From NCBI RefSeq assembly GCF_012911025.1, contig NZ_WUEI01000002.1, positions 81,683 to 145,682 on the forward strand: a stretch of 64,000 bases of DNA, in the 5' to 3' direction. Source of the DNA: Azoarcus sp. TTM-91. Its GTDB lineage: Bacteria; Pseudomonadota; Gammaproteobacteria; Burkholderiales; Rhodocyclaceae. Shown one piece after another: positions 43,306 through 53,400 of the stretch. The position numbers and the translations under genes were made by a program. The stretch's first letter is position 1. Each line of letters starts with the position of its first letter. Under the pieces are notes generated by a model. The model saw only the letters and a list, made by a program, of their open reading frames with translations, was not told the DNA's origin and did not search any database.

Positions 43306-44813
43306 CCTCTTCCGACCGTATCCTGTCTCCCGCACTCCGTTCCAAGCTGATGAACGCCGAAGCCGCCGCCGCGCTCATTCCCTCCGGCGTCAATGTCGGC
43401 ATGAGCGGCTTCACCGGCGCCGGCTACCCCAAGGCCGTTCCGGGCGCGCTGGCCAAGCGCATCATGGACGCCAACCTGCACGGCAAGAACTTCAAGATCG
43501 GCGTCTGGACGGGCGCCTCCACCGCGCCCGAGCTGGACGGCGCGCTGGCCATGGTGGACGGCGTCGAGCTGCGCCTGCCCTACCAGTCCGACCCCACCTG
43601 CCGCAAGCGCATCAACGCCGGCGAGATGGAATACCTGGACATGCACCTGTCCCAGGTCGCCCAGTTCGTCTGGTTCGGCTTCCTCGGCAAGCTGGATGTG
43701 GCGGTAGTGGAAGTGGCCGGCGTGCTGGAAGACGGCCGCCTCATCCCATCCTCCTCGGTGGGCAACAACAAGACCTGGCTGGAGCAGGCGGACAAGATCA
43801 TCCTGGAGGTGAACACTTGGCAGAGCAGCGCGCTGGAGGGCATGCACGACGTCTACTACGGCACCGCGCTGCCGCCGCACCGCAAGCCGATTCCGCTGGT
43901 GAAGGTGGACGACCGCATCGGCGAACCCTACCTGCGCTGCGACCCGGAAAAGGTGATCGCGGTGGTGGAAACCGCCACGCCGGACCGCAACTCCGCCTTC
44001 AGCGCGCCGGACGAAAGCTCCCGCCTCATCGCCGGCCACATCCTGGAGTTCTTCCAGCATGAAGTAAAAAAGGGCCGGCTGCCGGCGGACCTGCTGCCGC
44101 TGCAGTCCGGCGTCGGCAATATCGCCAACGCGGTGATGGCCGGGCTGGACCAGGGCCCCTTCAACAACCTCACCGCTTACACCGAGGTGCTGCAGGACGG
44201 CATGCTGGACCTGCTGAAGTCCGGCAAGCTGGCCTGCGCCTCCGCCACCGCCTTCTCGCTGTCCTCGGCGGCGCTGGCCGAGCTGAATGCCGACCTCGCC
44301 CGCTACCGCGAGCGCATCATCCTGCGCCCGCAGGAGATCTCCAACCATCCGGAGCTGATCCGCCGCCTGGGCGTGATCGCGATGAACGGGATGATAGAGG
44401 CCGACATCTACGGCAACGTCAATTCCACCCACGTCATGGGCACCCGCATCATGAACGGCATCGGCGGCTCCGGCGATTTCGCCCGCAACGCCTACATCTC
44501 CATCTTCATGACGCCCTCGCAGGCCAAGGGCGGCGAAATCTCCTGCATCGTGCCGATGGCCTCTCATGTGGACCACACCGAGCACGACGTGCAGATCATC
44601 GTCACCGAACAGGGCCTGGCCGACCTGCGCGGACTGTCGCCCAAGCAGCGGGCCAGGGTGATCATCGAAAACTGCGCCCACCCGCACTTCCGCCCAGCGC
44701 TCAACGACTACTACAAGCGCGCCCTGCTGCATTCCGAAGGCAAGCAGACGCCGCACCTGCTGGACGAAGCCCTGTCCTGGCATCTGCGCTACCTGCGCGG
44801 CGGCCAGATGTAA
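43302..44813 (+). CDS. Acetyl-CoA hydrolase / CoA-transferase (succinyl-CoA:acetate type)
   Basis: 503 residues. Family I CoA-transferase-like: NVGMSGFTGAGYPKAVP near the start, the catalytic glutamate E295 in TAYTEVLQDGML and HVMGTRIMNGIGGSGDFARN near residue 385. The NHPELIRRLGVIAMN block fits AarC/Cat1-type enzymes that move CoA between acetate, propionate and succinate. No in-frame ATG, GTG or TTG lies upstream before the stop at 43239, so ATG 43302 is secure. It has no Shine-Dalgarno of its own and is preceded by the possible leader peptide. Hydrolase or transferase activity cannot be separated by sequence. Confidence 0.9.
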   Translation: MTSSDRILSPALRSKLMNAEAAAALIPSGVNVGMSGFTGAGYPKAVPGALAKRIMDANLHGKNFKIGVWTGASTAPELDGALAMVDGVELRLPYQSDPTCRKRINAGEMEYLDMHLSQVAQFVWFGFLGKLDVAVVEVAGVLEDGRLIPSSSVGNNKTWLEQADKIILEVNTWQSSALEGMHDVYYGTALPPHRKPIPLVKVDDRIGEPYLRCDPEKVIAVVETATPDRNSAFSAPDESSRLIAGHILEFFQHEVKKGRLPADLLPLQSGVGNIANAVMAGLDQGPFNNLTAYTEVLQDGMLDLLKSGKLACASATAFSLSSAALAELNADLARYRERIILRPQEISNHPELIRRLGVIAMNGMIEADIYGNVNSTHVMGTRIMNGIGGSGDFARNAYISIFMTPSQAKGGEISCIVPMASHVDHTEHDVQIIVTEQGLADLRGLSPKQRARVIIENCAHPHFRPALNDYYKRALLHSEGKQTPHLLDEALSWHLRYLRGGQM

Positions 44814-44820
44814 GGCGGCG

Positions 44821-44853
44821 ACCGGCCCGCGCCCGCCTCATGCGCGGGCCGGT
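44821..44853 (+). terminator. Hairpin after the CoA-transferase gene
   Basis: An 11-bp perfect stem ACCGGCCCGCG / CGCGGGCCGGT with an 11-nt loop, 7 nt after the stop. No T-run follows, so it may be a weak terminator or RNA-stabilising element. Confidence 0.55.
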
Positions 44854-44871
44854 TGCTGCATCGCCTTAGTT

Positions 44872-44889
44872 CTGAACTTATAGGTTCAG
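44872..44889. repeat. Inverted repeat upstream of cysK
   Basis: CTGAAC-TTATAG-GTTCAG, 6-bp arms and 6-bp centre, 66 bp before the cysK start and just upstream of a TAGAAT (44917-44922) that could be its -10. Possible regulator site; no regulator can be named. Confidence 0.4.
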
Positions 44890-44955
44890 GTGCTTAGGCA
44901 GGCCGGCGAATCCTCCTAGAATGGCGCGACCCGACTTTTCCCCGGAGGAATCCAG

Positions 44956-45888
44956 ATGAAGATCGCCAGCAACGTCACCGAACTGATCGGCAACACCCCG
45001 CTCGTCCGCCTCAACCGCCTGGCCGCGGGGCTGGACGCCACCATCGCCCTCAAGCTCGAGTTCTTCAACCCGGCCCACAGCGTGAAGGACCGCATCGCCG
45101 CGGCCATGCTGGATGCCGCCGAAAAGGCCGGCAAGATCGGCCCGGATACCATCATCCTCGAGCCCACTTCCGGCAACACCGGCATCGGCCTGGCCATGGT
45201 CTGCGCCGCACGCGGCTACAAGTGCACCATCGTCATGCCGGAGACCATGAGCCGCGAGCGCCGCCTGCTGATGAAGGCCTACGGCGCCGAGCTGATCCTG
45301 ACGCCGGGGCCGGACGGCATGGGCGGCGCCATCGCCAAGGCCAGGGCCCTGGCCGAAGCCGACCCGCGCTACTTCATCCCGCAGCAGTTCGAGAACCCGG
45401 CCAACCCGGAAATCCACCGCAACACCACCGCCGAGGAAATCTGGCGCGATACCGATGGCCAGGTCGACATCTTCGTCTCCGGCGTGGGCACCGGCGGCAC
45501 CATCACCGGCGTCGGCGAAGTGCTGAAGGCGCGCCGCCCGGGCGTGAAGATCGTCGCCGTCGAGCCGGATGCCAGCCCGGTGCTGTCCGGTGGCCCGAAG
45601 GGCCCGCACCCCATCCAGGGCATAGGCGCCGGCTTCGTGCCGGCCATCCTCAATACCGAGGTTTATGACGAAGTCGTCCGGGTGAAGAACGAGGACGCCT
45701 TCACCGTCGCCCGCGCACTGGCCGCGCAGGAAGGCCTGCTGGTCGGCATCTCCTCCGGCGCCGCGGTGCAGGCCGCGCTGGAAATCGCCAAGCGGCCGGA
45801 GAGCAAGGGCAAGCTCATCGTCGTCGTCATCCCCTCCTTCGGCGAGCGCTACCTCTCCACCGCGCTGTACTCCCACCTGGAGGCCTGA
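44956..45888 (+). CDS. cysK: Cysteine synthase A (O-acetylserine sulfhydrylase)
   Basis: 310 residues. PLP-dependent enzyme making cysteine from O-acetylserine and sulfide. The PLP lysine is K44 in [10 protein letters not shown]; the substrate loop is [11 protein letters not shown] near residue 68; the phosphate loop is [10 protein letters not shown] near residue 177, and [12 protein letters not shown] near residue 264. GGAGG lies 7 nt before the ATG. It stands alone, with a palindrome upstream and a strong hairpin downstream. Confidence 0.95.
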   Translation: MKIASNVTELIGNTPLVRLNRLAAGLDATIALKLEFFNPAHSVKDRIAAAMLDAAEKAGKIGPDTIILEPTSGNTGIGLAMVCAARGYKCTIVMPETMSRERRLLMKAYGAELILTPGPDGMGGAIAKARALAEADPRYFIPQQFENPANPEIHRNTTAEEIWRDTDGQVDIFVSGVGTGGTITGVGEVLKARRPGVKIVAVEPDASPVLSGGPKGPHPIQGIGAGFVPAILNTEVYDEVVRVKNEDAFTVARALAAQEGLLVGISSGAAVQAALEIAKRPESKGKLIVVVIPSFGERYLSTALYSHLEA

Positions 45889-45927
45889 TCCCTCGCGGGA
45901 TTCCCACCGCCCTCCGGCAGCAACACC

Positions 45928-45967
45928 GCGGGGCCGGGCAGAAGCGCAGGCTTCTCCCCGGCCCCGC
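45928..45967 (+). terminator. Long hairpin after cysK
   Basis: Outer stem GCGGGGCCGGG / CCCGGCCCCGC and inner stem AGAAGC / GCTTCT around a GCAG loop, one mismatch between, nearly 18 bp. No T-run follows directly; it is probably the cysK terminator. Confidence 0.7.
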
Positions 45968-46030
45968 TGCCGTATTACGCTTCACACCCTGCTCCGCAGC
46001 GCACGGGGCACTGCATAGAAGGAAAACACC

Positions 46031-47707
46031 CTGGAAACCGGTCTACCCTCCGCATTCGAAACCGCCTCCGGCTTCTTCGGCGGCATCGGCCTCTTCCTGC
46101 TCGGCATGCACCTGCTCACCGACGGCCTCAAGCTCGCCGCCGGCCGCGCACTGGAAGACATGCTGGAACGCTCCACCTCCACCCGCCTGCGCGGCCTCGC
46201 CGCCGGCGTGCTCATCACCTCGCTGGTGCAGTCCTCCACCGCGGTCACCCTGGCCAGCATCGGCTTCGTGAATACCGGGCTGCTGTCGCTGCAGAACGGG
46301 TTGTGGGTGATCTTCGGCTCCAACGTCGGCTCCACCATGAACGCCTGGCTGGTGGCCGCGCTCGGCTTCGGCTTCAAGATCGACGCCTTCGCCCTGCCCT
46401 TCGTCGGCACCGGCGCCATCCTCATGGTCGCCACCCGCGCGGTGCGCGGCCGCGCGCTGGGCCAGGCGCTGGCCGGCTTCGGCCTGCTGTTCATCGGCAT
46501 CGGCGTGCTGCAGGACACCTTCTCCGCCTTCGGCCGCGGCTTCGATCTCGCCGCTCTCGCCATTCCCGGCGTTACCGGCTACCTGCTGCTGGTCGGCCTC
46601 GGCACCGTACTGACGCTGCTGATGCAGGCCTCCGGCGCGGTCATCGCCCTGGTCATCACCGCCGCCCAGACCGGCCTGGTGCCCATCGAAACCGCCTGTG
46701 CCATCGCCATCGGCACCAACATCGGCACCACCTTCACCGCCATCCTCGCCGCCATCGGCGCCACGCCCAACGCCAAGCGGCTGGCCGCCTCGCATGTGTT
46801 CTTCAACCTCATCGCCAGCGCGGTGGCGCTGATGCTGCTGCCGCTGCTGATCGCCTTCGTCGAGCGCATCGGCGGCTGGTTCGGCGGCACGCCGACGCCG
46901 GCGGTGATGATCGCCCTCTTCCACACCACGGTGAACGTGCTCGGCGTGCTGCTGATGGTGCCGCTGGCCGACTGGCTGCTGCGCGTCCTCTCCGCCCGCT
47001 TCGGCGGCGACGAGAACGAGACCCGGCCGCAGTACCTGGACGCCAACGCCGTCGCCGTGCCCGACCTCGCGGTACGCGCACTGCGCCGCGAGCTCGGCCG
47101 CACCCAGCAGTACGCCTGCGCCGCGCTGGCCTGCGCCGCCGCCCAGCCGGCCGACACCACCGGCGTGCAGACGGCCCGCACCCGGCTGGAAACCCTGGCC
47201 GAGGCCATAGACCGCTACAGCGGCCGCATCACCTCCCTCAGCCTGCCGCTGGCGCTGGGCGAACGCCTCGCCCGCAGCCTGCGCGTGCTGCAGTACCAGC
47301 AGACCGGCACCGACTACGGCCGCCACGCCGCCGAACTCGGCGGCCTGCTCGGCCCCCTGGCGGACGAGGAACTCGCTGCCGCCGCGCTCGCTTTCACCAC
47401 CGCCACCGCCGAACTTGCCCGCCAGGCAGAGACCGACACCGAGGGCTTCCGCGCCGCCGCGCTGGAGGAACAGCTGCTGCGGGTGGAGAGCGACTACGCC
47501 CGGCTGAAGGAAAACCTGCTCGCCGCCGGCGCCCACGCCCGCCTCAACATCCATGAGATGCAGGAGCGGCTGCGCCAGGCCAGCCTGCTGCGGCGGGCGG
47601 CCGAGCAGGCGGCCAAGGCGGCGCGCCACCTCGCCGCGCTGGACTGCGGCGCGATGGAACCGCAGGACGGCGGCGCCCAGGCTGCCGAACTCGCCGACGT
47701 CGCCTGA
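46031..47707 (+). CDS. Na/Pi cotransporter family protein with PhoU-like domain, apparent CTG start
   Basis: 558 residues if started at the CTG at 46031. Two Na/Pi repeats are seen: QSSTAVTLASIGFVNTG with GSNVGSTM, and QASGAVIALVITAAQTG with GTNIGTT. About 150 C-terminal residues are helical and PhoU-like. The in-frame region between a TAG at 46016 and the first ATG at 46106 has no ATG, GTG or TTG, yet encodes GFFGGIGLFLLGM, the expected first membrane helix. GAAGGA lies 7 nt before the CTG. It probably exports phosphate or couples it to sodium; the transport direction is not known. Confidence 0.85.
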   Translation: METGLPSAFETASGFFGGIGLFLLGMHLLTDGLKLAAGRALEDMLERSTSTRLRGLAAGVLITSLVQSSTAVTLASIGFVNTGLLSLQNGLWVIFGSNVGSTMNAWLVAALGFGFKIDAFALPFVGTGAILMVATRAVRGRALGQALAGFGLLFIGIGVLQDTFSAFGRGFDLAALAIPGVTGYLLLVGLGTVLTLLMQASGAVIALVITAAQTGLVPIETACAIAIGTNIGTTFTAILAAIGATPNAKRLAASHVFFNLIASAVALMLLPLLIAFVERIGGWFGGTPTPAVMIALFHTTVNVLGVLLMVPLADWLLRVLSARFGGDENETRPQYLDANAVAVPDLAVRALRRELGRTQQYACAALACAAAQPADTTGVQTARTRLETLAEAIDRYSGRITSLSLPLALGERLARSLRVLQYQQTGTDYGRHAAELGGLLGPLADEELAAAALAFTTATAELARQAETDTEGFRAAALEEQLLRVESDYARLKENLLAAGAHARLNIHEMQERLRQASLLRRAAEQAAKAARHLAALDCGAMEPQDGGAQAAELADVA

Positions 47708-47789
47708 TCCCCGGCCCGCGCCGCGCACGCCCCCGCTGGCGGACGCGGGCTAGAATTCCGCCCTTTCCTCCAGTCAGGCGCCTCCGACC

Positions 47790-48287
47790 ATGAGCACCCG
47801 CCCCTACGCCCGCCCCGCCTTCGAAGCCAAGATCTGCCCGCCGGAGCAACTGGCCGAACGCGCCGCCGCCCTGCCGCAGCCGCTGGTGTTCACCAACGGC
47901 TGCTTCGACATCCTGCACCGCGGCCACGTCACCTACCTGGCGCAGGCGCGGGCGCTAGGCGCGGCCATGGTGGTGGCCCTCAACACCGACGCCTCGGTGA
48001 AGCGCCAGGGCAAGGGCGACGACAGGCCGATGAACCCGCTCGAAGACCGCCTGGCGGTGATGGCCGCGCTCGACAGCGTGGACCTGGTCACCTGGTTCGA
48101 CGAGGACACGCCGCTTGCCCGCATCCTCGAGGCGCGCCCCGGCATCCTGGTGAAGGGCGGCGACTGGGCGCCCGAACGCATCGTCGGCGCGACGGAAGTA
48201 CGCGGCTGGGGCGGCGAAGTCCACTCTATTCCGTTCGAAGTAGACCGCTCCACCACCGCGCTGATCCGCCGCATCCGCGGAAAGTAA
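47790..48287 (+). CDS. rfaE2: D-glycero-beta-D-manno-heptose 1-phosphate adenylyltransferase
   Basis: 165 residues, a single nucleotidyltransferase domain equal to the C-terminal part of HldE. The HxGH-type motif is NGCFDILHRGHVTYLAQAR near residue 37, with VALNTDASVKRQGK and KGGDWAPERIVGA later. Makes ADP-heptose for lipopolysaccharide core synthesis. The kinase half is separate and not in the window. It ends in a terminator before the porin gene. Confidence 0.93.
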   Translation: MSTRPYARPAFEAKICPPEQLAERAAALPQPLVFTNGCFDILHRGHVTYLAQARALGAAMVVALNTDASVKRQGKGDDRPMNPLEDRLAVMAALDSVDLVTWFDEDTPLARILEARPGILVKGGDWAPERIVGATEVRGWGGEVHSIPFEVDRSTTALIRRIRGK

Positions 48288-48294
48288 TAGCCGG

Positions 48295-48320
48295 CCGGCT
48301 GAAGAAGGGCAGCCGGTTTC
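48295..48320 (+). terminator. Intrinsic terminator after rfaE2
   Basis: Stem CCGGCTG / CAGCCGG with an 8-nt loop followed by TTTCGCTTC, right after the stop codon. Confidence 0.75.
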
Positions 48321-48506
48321 GCTTCATGCCATACAGATTTCTTTAATTTTTCTGAAACCTCCTATTTAAATTCCTGCAAAACAGGACGGACACACTGGCG
48401 CCCGCCGCAATAGCGGACTCCCTTACGGCGGGCCCCCTCCCATACCGCCGTCCGTCAGACAGGAACCCCGGGCAGCCAAGCAGGCAGCCCGATCTGGAGA
48501 TTTTGG

Positions 48507-49595
48507 ATGAAACTCAAAGCACTGCCCTTGCTGCTGGCCGGCCTCGCGCTGAGCGCGCCCGCCACCGTCCTCGCCGCCGGCCCGACGGTTTACGGCAAGG
48601 TGAACGCTTCCTTGCAGAAGTTCGACATGGAGCAGATCAGCGGCGGCCAGGTCGTCAGCGAGCGCGATGACTGGCAGATGCGCAGCAACGCTTCCCGCAT
48701 CGGCGTCAAGGGCGACTACGACATCAACGAAAGTCTGAAGGCCGTCTACAAGCTCGAGTACGAGATCTCGGTCGATACCGGCACCAACAGCAACGGCCGC
48801 GAATTCGCCGCCCGCAACATCGTCGGCGGCCTGCAAGGCAGCTGGGGCACCTTCCTCTTCGGCCGTCACGACACGCCGCTGAAGCTCATCCAGGAGAAGG
48901 TCGACCGCTTCAACGATCTGCAGATCGGCGACATGTCGAACTTCCTCGTCGGCGAGTTCCGCCGCGACAACATGATCATGTACACCTCGCCGGACTTCAG
49001 CGGCTTCAACCTCACCGCCGCCTTCTCGCCGGGCGAGAGCGCCATCGGCGCCGACGGCAAGGAAGACGACAGCCTGGCCGACTCCGCCTCCTTCGCGCTG
49101 ACCTATGGCGCCGGCACCGACCTCTACCTGGCACTGGCCCACGAGCAGAACATGGCCAGCAACAGCAGCGCGGGCAGCTCGGACATCACCCGCCTGGTCG
49201 GCGAAGTGAAGCTGGGCGCGGTGAAGGTGGGCGCGCTGTACCAGACCGCCCGCCAGCACAAGAGCGAAGACGCCATCGCCGGCGTTCCTTCCGGCATCAA
49301 CCAGTTCGGCGGCAGCTTCGAGAAGCAGGACGCCTGGCTGCTGAGCGGTGAATGGGCCGCGACCAAGGCCATCGTGCTGAAGGCCCAGTACGGCTACTCC
49401 GAGAGCAAGCCGCTGACCGCCAACCGCTCCGACGCCGAAGCCACCCAGATCGCGGTCGGCATCGACTACAAGCTGGACAAGAACTCCAAGTTCTATGGCT
49501 ACTACGCCCAGGTCGACGTCGAAGGCGACAGCGCTTACAGCACCGGCAAGCCGTCGGACAAGACCATAGGCGTGGGCTACGAGATCAACTTCTGA
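48507..49595 (+). CDS. Gram-negative porin
   Basis: 362 residues. Signal peptide MKLKALPLLLAGLALSAPATVLA, then GPTVYGKVNASLQKF and ASRIGVKGDYDINESLKAVYKLEYE, the standard porin_4 start; ends in YEINF with a terminal phenylalanine. GGAG lies 7 nt before the ATG, after an AT-rich promoter region. It differs clearly from the porin at 30950-32053. Solute preference unknown. Confidence 0.92.
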   Translation: MKLKALPLLLAGLALSAPATVLAAGPTVYGKVNASLQKFDMEQISGGQVVSERDDWQMRSNASRIGVKGDYDINESLKAVYKLEYEISVDTGTNSNGREFAARNIVGGLQGSWGTFLFGRHDTPLKLIQEKVDRFNDLQIGDMSNFLVGEFRRDNMIMYTSPDFSGFNLTAAFSPGESAIGADGKEDDSLADSASFALTYGAGTDLYLALAHEQNMASNSSAGSSDITRLVGEVKLGAVKVGALYQTARQHKSEDAIAGVPSGINQFGGSFEKQDAWLLSGEWAATKAIVLKAQYGYSESKPLTANRSDAEATQIAVGIDYKLDKNSKFYGYYAQVDVEGDSAYSTGKPSDKTIGVGYEINF

Positions 49596-49724
49596 TCTCC
49601 GCTTCCCCGGCTTCTCGCTTCATCGCATCGGCATCGGCGGGTTTCCCCGCTGGTGCCTTTGCCCGCTGAAAACAATCCCCCGCATCCGCCGCCGCACCGG
49701 CGGCCCCGCTACAGGACCTTCCAG

Positions 49725-50252
49725 ATGACCCGCTCCCGCCTGCAACTCTCCCTCCTCCTGCTCGCCAGCCTGCTGCCCGGCCCGGCAATGGCCGAGTCCG
49801 ACGTCGACCAGGCCGACTCCCTGCGCTTCCAGCAGTTCTTCGAGGACAAGAGCGATTCGATCAAGGTCTGGCGCGAAACCGACGGCAAGATCGAGAGCGG
49901 CCGGCGCAAGCCCATGGTGAAGGCCTATGAGGACGGTGGCGCCGCAGCCAAACCGGCTACCGCCAATTCCGCGACCGCTGGCGCCGCCAATACCCCGCGC
50001 ACAATCGCACCGGCGACGGCCAAGCCCGCCGCTGCGGCTGCGCCGGAAGAGCTCCGCGGCATGCGCTACGAGATCCGCGAGCGCTACACCCTGGACCGCA
50101 GCGACGACACGCCCTACTCTGCGCTGCACGTGGTCACCGCCATGCACAAGCAGATGGCCGGCCTGTGCCCCAAGGGCTGGCGCAAATACGCCGAGCGCAG
50201 CGAGCCGGTAGGCAAGGATTTTTTCCTGTACTACGAGCTGGAATGCCTCTGA
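49725..50252 (+). CDS. Hypothetical exported protein
   Basis: 175 residues starting at ATG 49725 with AGGA upstream. Signal peptide (LQLSLLLLASLLPGPAMA) followed by an acidic segment, an Ala/Thr/Pro-rich linker of about 35 residues and a compact C-terminal part (MRYEIRERYTLDRSDDTPYSALHVV... KGWRKYAERSEPVG) with two cysteines. Probably periplasmic. I do not recognise the family; it follows the porin by 129 nt and may be cotranscribed with it. Confidence 0.7.
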   Translation: MTRSRLQLSLLLLASLLPGPAMAESDVDQADSLRFQQFFEDKSDSIKVWRETDGKIESGRRKPMVKAYEDGGAAAKPATANSATAGAANTPRTIAPATAKPAAAAAPEELRGMRYEIRERYTLDRSDDTPYSALHVVTAMHKQMAGLCPKGWRKYAERSEPVGKDFFLYYELECL

Positions 50253-50453
50253 GGCTGCACGCGGAAAAGTGGCTGGAAGGCGGGGCGGGAGGCACCGTCG
50301 CAGGGCGCCGGCAGGGACTGGCGCCCTCCCCGCTCAGGGAGACAACCGGTCGCCTGATCCTGGAACGAACGGGTCGCGCCAACTCCCGCCAGCCCCCCGG
50401 AGCAGGCTGAAGGCGCCGCACCAGCGGACGACCTCCGCTGCCGCCCGCGTCGC

Positions 50454-53400
50454 TCAGGCGTCCTTCACACCCTTGCCAGCGTCCGTCGTGCTGGCGCTTT
50501 CTTCTCCCGCCGCCGGCAAAGGCTCCAGGGCGCCGACGCCCGGCCGGCGCGGCAGCCGCAGGCGCATGGTGGTGCCGCAGCCGGGCGCGCTGCTCACGTC
50601 TATGCTGCCGCCCAGCAGGTCGCGCACCAGCGAATCGACGATGTGCAGGCCCAGCCCGCTGCCACCCTGGCCCAGCCGGGTGGTGAAGAAGGGGTCGAAG
50701 ATGCGGCGCAGATGGCTGGGCGGAATGCCGCAGCCGTCGTCGCTCACCTCGATCAGCACATGCTCCTCGCCATCCGCGCGGCCGCTGACCTTCACCCGGC
50801 CGCTGTCGCGGCCCTCGAAGGCGTGGGTGATGGCGTTGTTGATCAGGTTGGTCAGCACCTGCCCCAGCGGGCCGGGGTAGCTGTCCAGCATCAAGCCTTC
50901 GGCCACCTCGGTCTCCAAGGCGTAGGGCAGGCGTTTCAGCGAGGGGCGCAGCGTCATCGCGATCTCGTCCACCACCTCGGTGAGGGCGAACTCCCGCCGC
51001 TGCGAACTCGCCTGGTCCACCGCAACCTGGCGGAAGCTGGCCACCAGCTCGGCGGCCCGGCCGAGGTTGCGCTCTATGATGTCGTTGCCTGAAACCGTCT
51101 CTTCCAGGTAACGCTCCAGCGAGGAGCGCTTCAGCCCCTGCGCCAGCTCGCGCTGCATGGCGCGGGTATGGTCGCGCACCGTGTTGGAGGCGATCAGGCT
51201 GTTGCCCAGCGGGGTGGACAGCTCATGGGCCACACCCGCCACCAGCGAGCCCAGCGCGGCCATCTTCTCCGAGCGCAGCAGGCCCTCCTGAGTGACCCGC
51301 AGGTGATCCAGCGCGGCGCTGAGTTCGGCGGTGCGCTCGCTCACCCGCAGTTCCAGCGTGTCGTTGAGCTCCCGCAGCTGCTGCGCCGCCTCGCGCTCGG
51401 CGGTGATGTCTTCGTAGGCGACGACGAACATCACCCCCAGCGAGGCCAGCTCCACCTTGTTGCCGGAGACTTCGCACAAGCGCCGGCGGCCGCCGCCCTG
51501 CGGCTGCATCCAGGCCTCTTCCGCCTGCACCAGCGGCGCCGCGGCGATACGCTCGAAGAAGCTCGCCCGCTGCTGGGTGTCGCACCACAGGCCGAAGGTG
51601 TGATTCACCCTGCCGCGGGAGGCCTCGGCATCGAAGCCGAACAGGCGCTCCCAGGCGGCGTTGGCGTCCACCAGCCGCAGGTCCGCCGACCACACGGCCA
51701 TCGGCACCGGCGAAGCCTGGAACACCGCCGAAAACTTGCGCTCCGCCTCGCGCCGGGCGCTCTCCTCTTCCAACTGCGCGGTGACGTCGAGGTCGATGCC
51801 AACGATGTAGTAGTCGCCCTCCTCCTCGGCCGGAATGGCGAACAGCGTGGCCAGCACCTGCAGCACCCGGCCATCGGCACGGCGCACTTCCATCAGCTCC
51901 GGGCCACGGGTGCCGCCGGCGCGGTCTATGCCGGCCAGCATCTGCGCATACTGCTCGGCCTGCCGCGGCGACAGCACCAGCTGCTCCAGCGTGCGTCCGA
52001 TGGCCTGCCCGGCGGTGAAGCCATACAGGCGCTCGGAGCCCGGGTTCCAGTAGACCACCCGGCCGGCGGCGTCATACCACTGGATGGCGACCTCGGTGGC
52101 GTTGTCCAGCATCGCCCGCAGGCGGGCCTCGCTGCGGCGCAGCGCCTCCGCCGCCAGCCAGCGGGCGGTGAGGTCGTGGCCGATGGCGGCGATGCCGCCC
52201 TTGCCCCGCTCGCCCAGGTGCAGCGTCCACGCCACCCGGTGATGGCCGCCGGCGCGATCCACCACCTGGCCTTCAAAAGAGGCGGTAGGCGCCCCGGCCC
52301 GCAGCGCGGCGACGGCCGCGTCGCACCAGCTGCCGCCGGCGCCCTCCTCGGCCTGCAGGTAGGCATCCAGCGGCCGGCCGGCGAGCGCTTCGGGCATCAC
52401 GCCCAGCAGGCGGCAGAACGCAGGGTTGGCGTATTCCACCCGCGCCACGTCGTCCAGCCGCAGTACCAGCTCGGAGGTGCTCTCCAGGATCTCGCGGTAG
52501 GCCGCCTGGCTGGCGGCGATGGCTTCTTCCCGGCTGTGGATGGCCTCGCTCATGCCGCCGAAGGCCGCGGCCAGTTCGTTGAACTCGACTACCCGCGAGC
52601 GCCGCCAGCGCAGGCCGTAATCGCCGCGGGCGACCTGCTCGGCGAATTCGCCCAGACTGCGGAACTGGCGGCCGAACAGCGCGGCCTGCATGCCAGCGCC
52701 AGCCAGGCCCAGCACCACCGCGCACAGCAGGCCCAGCATCATGATGGCGCCGGCGGTGCGCGCCGGCCGGTAGGCCTCCACCGTGGGCCGCATCACCAGC
52801 ACCCGCCAGTCCAGCTCCGGGATGCGCAGCAGGGAGCCCACCATCTCCTCGCCCATCATCTCGAAATGCACCAGCGGCCATTCATCGCGACTGCGGTCGC
52901 GGACGAAATCGAAGCCGCTGAAATCCTGGTAGTGGGTATCGGGGTCGGCGGAAGAGTCCACCAGCACATGGCCGCGCCTGTCCAGTACCAGCGTGGCCAC
53001 GCTGCTGCCCTCGCTGAGGCCCTGCACCCGCGTCATGAAATCCTTCAGCTGCAGCTCGGCGATGACGGTGTGGGCGCCGATGCGGTAGGCCACCGCCACC
53101 GTGCGGCGGGCGCTGACTGGCGACAGGAAGGCGTCCGTCCAGCGCACGTCCGCGGCATCCTGCGCCAGCCGCCACAGCGGGTGGGAAGAGAAGTCTAGGC
53201 CGATCAGCTCATCCCGCAGCAGCCTGCGCTCGGACTCCACGCCGACGCCGACCACCATGCCCAGGCCATCCAGCAGATAAACGTTGGAGAAGCCGCTGCC
53301 GGCATCGACGAAGGCATCCAGCCGGGCAGACAGCGTCGCCTCCGGCCCGCGGCCGAGGTCGGCGAGGATGCGGGCGAAGCTGGAGACGGCGAAGCGGGGC

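Noticed and set aside
44821..44889. A possible riboswitch between the CoA-transferase and cysK
   Set aside because: The structure is a simple hairpin plus a short dyad; no conserved riboswitch core is visible.
46043..47728. A 561-codon open frame on the - strand
   Set aside because: Gly/Gln/Ala-rich low-complexity shadow of the Na/Pi cotransporter gene; no family or ribosome site.
51168..53198. A 676-codon open frame on the + strand
   Set aside because: Antisense to the sensor kinase, with composition of a shadow frame.
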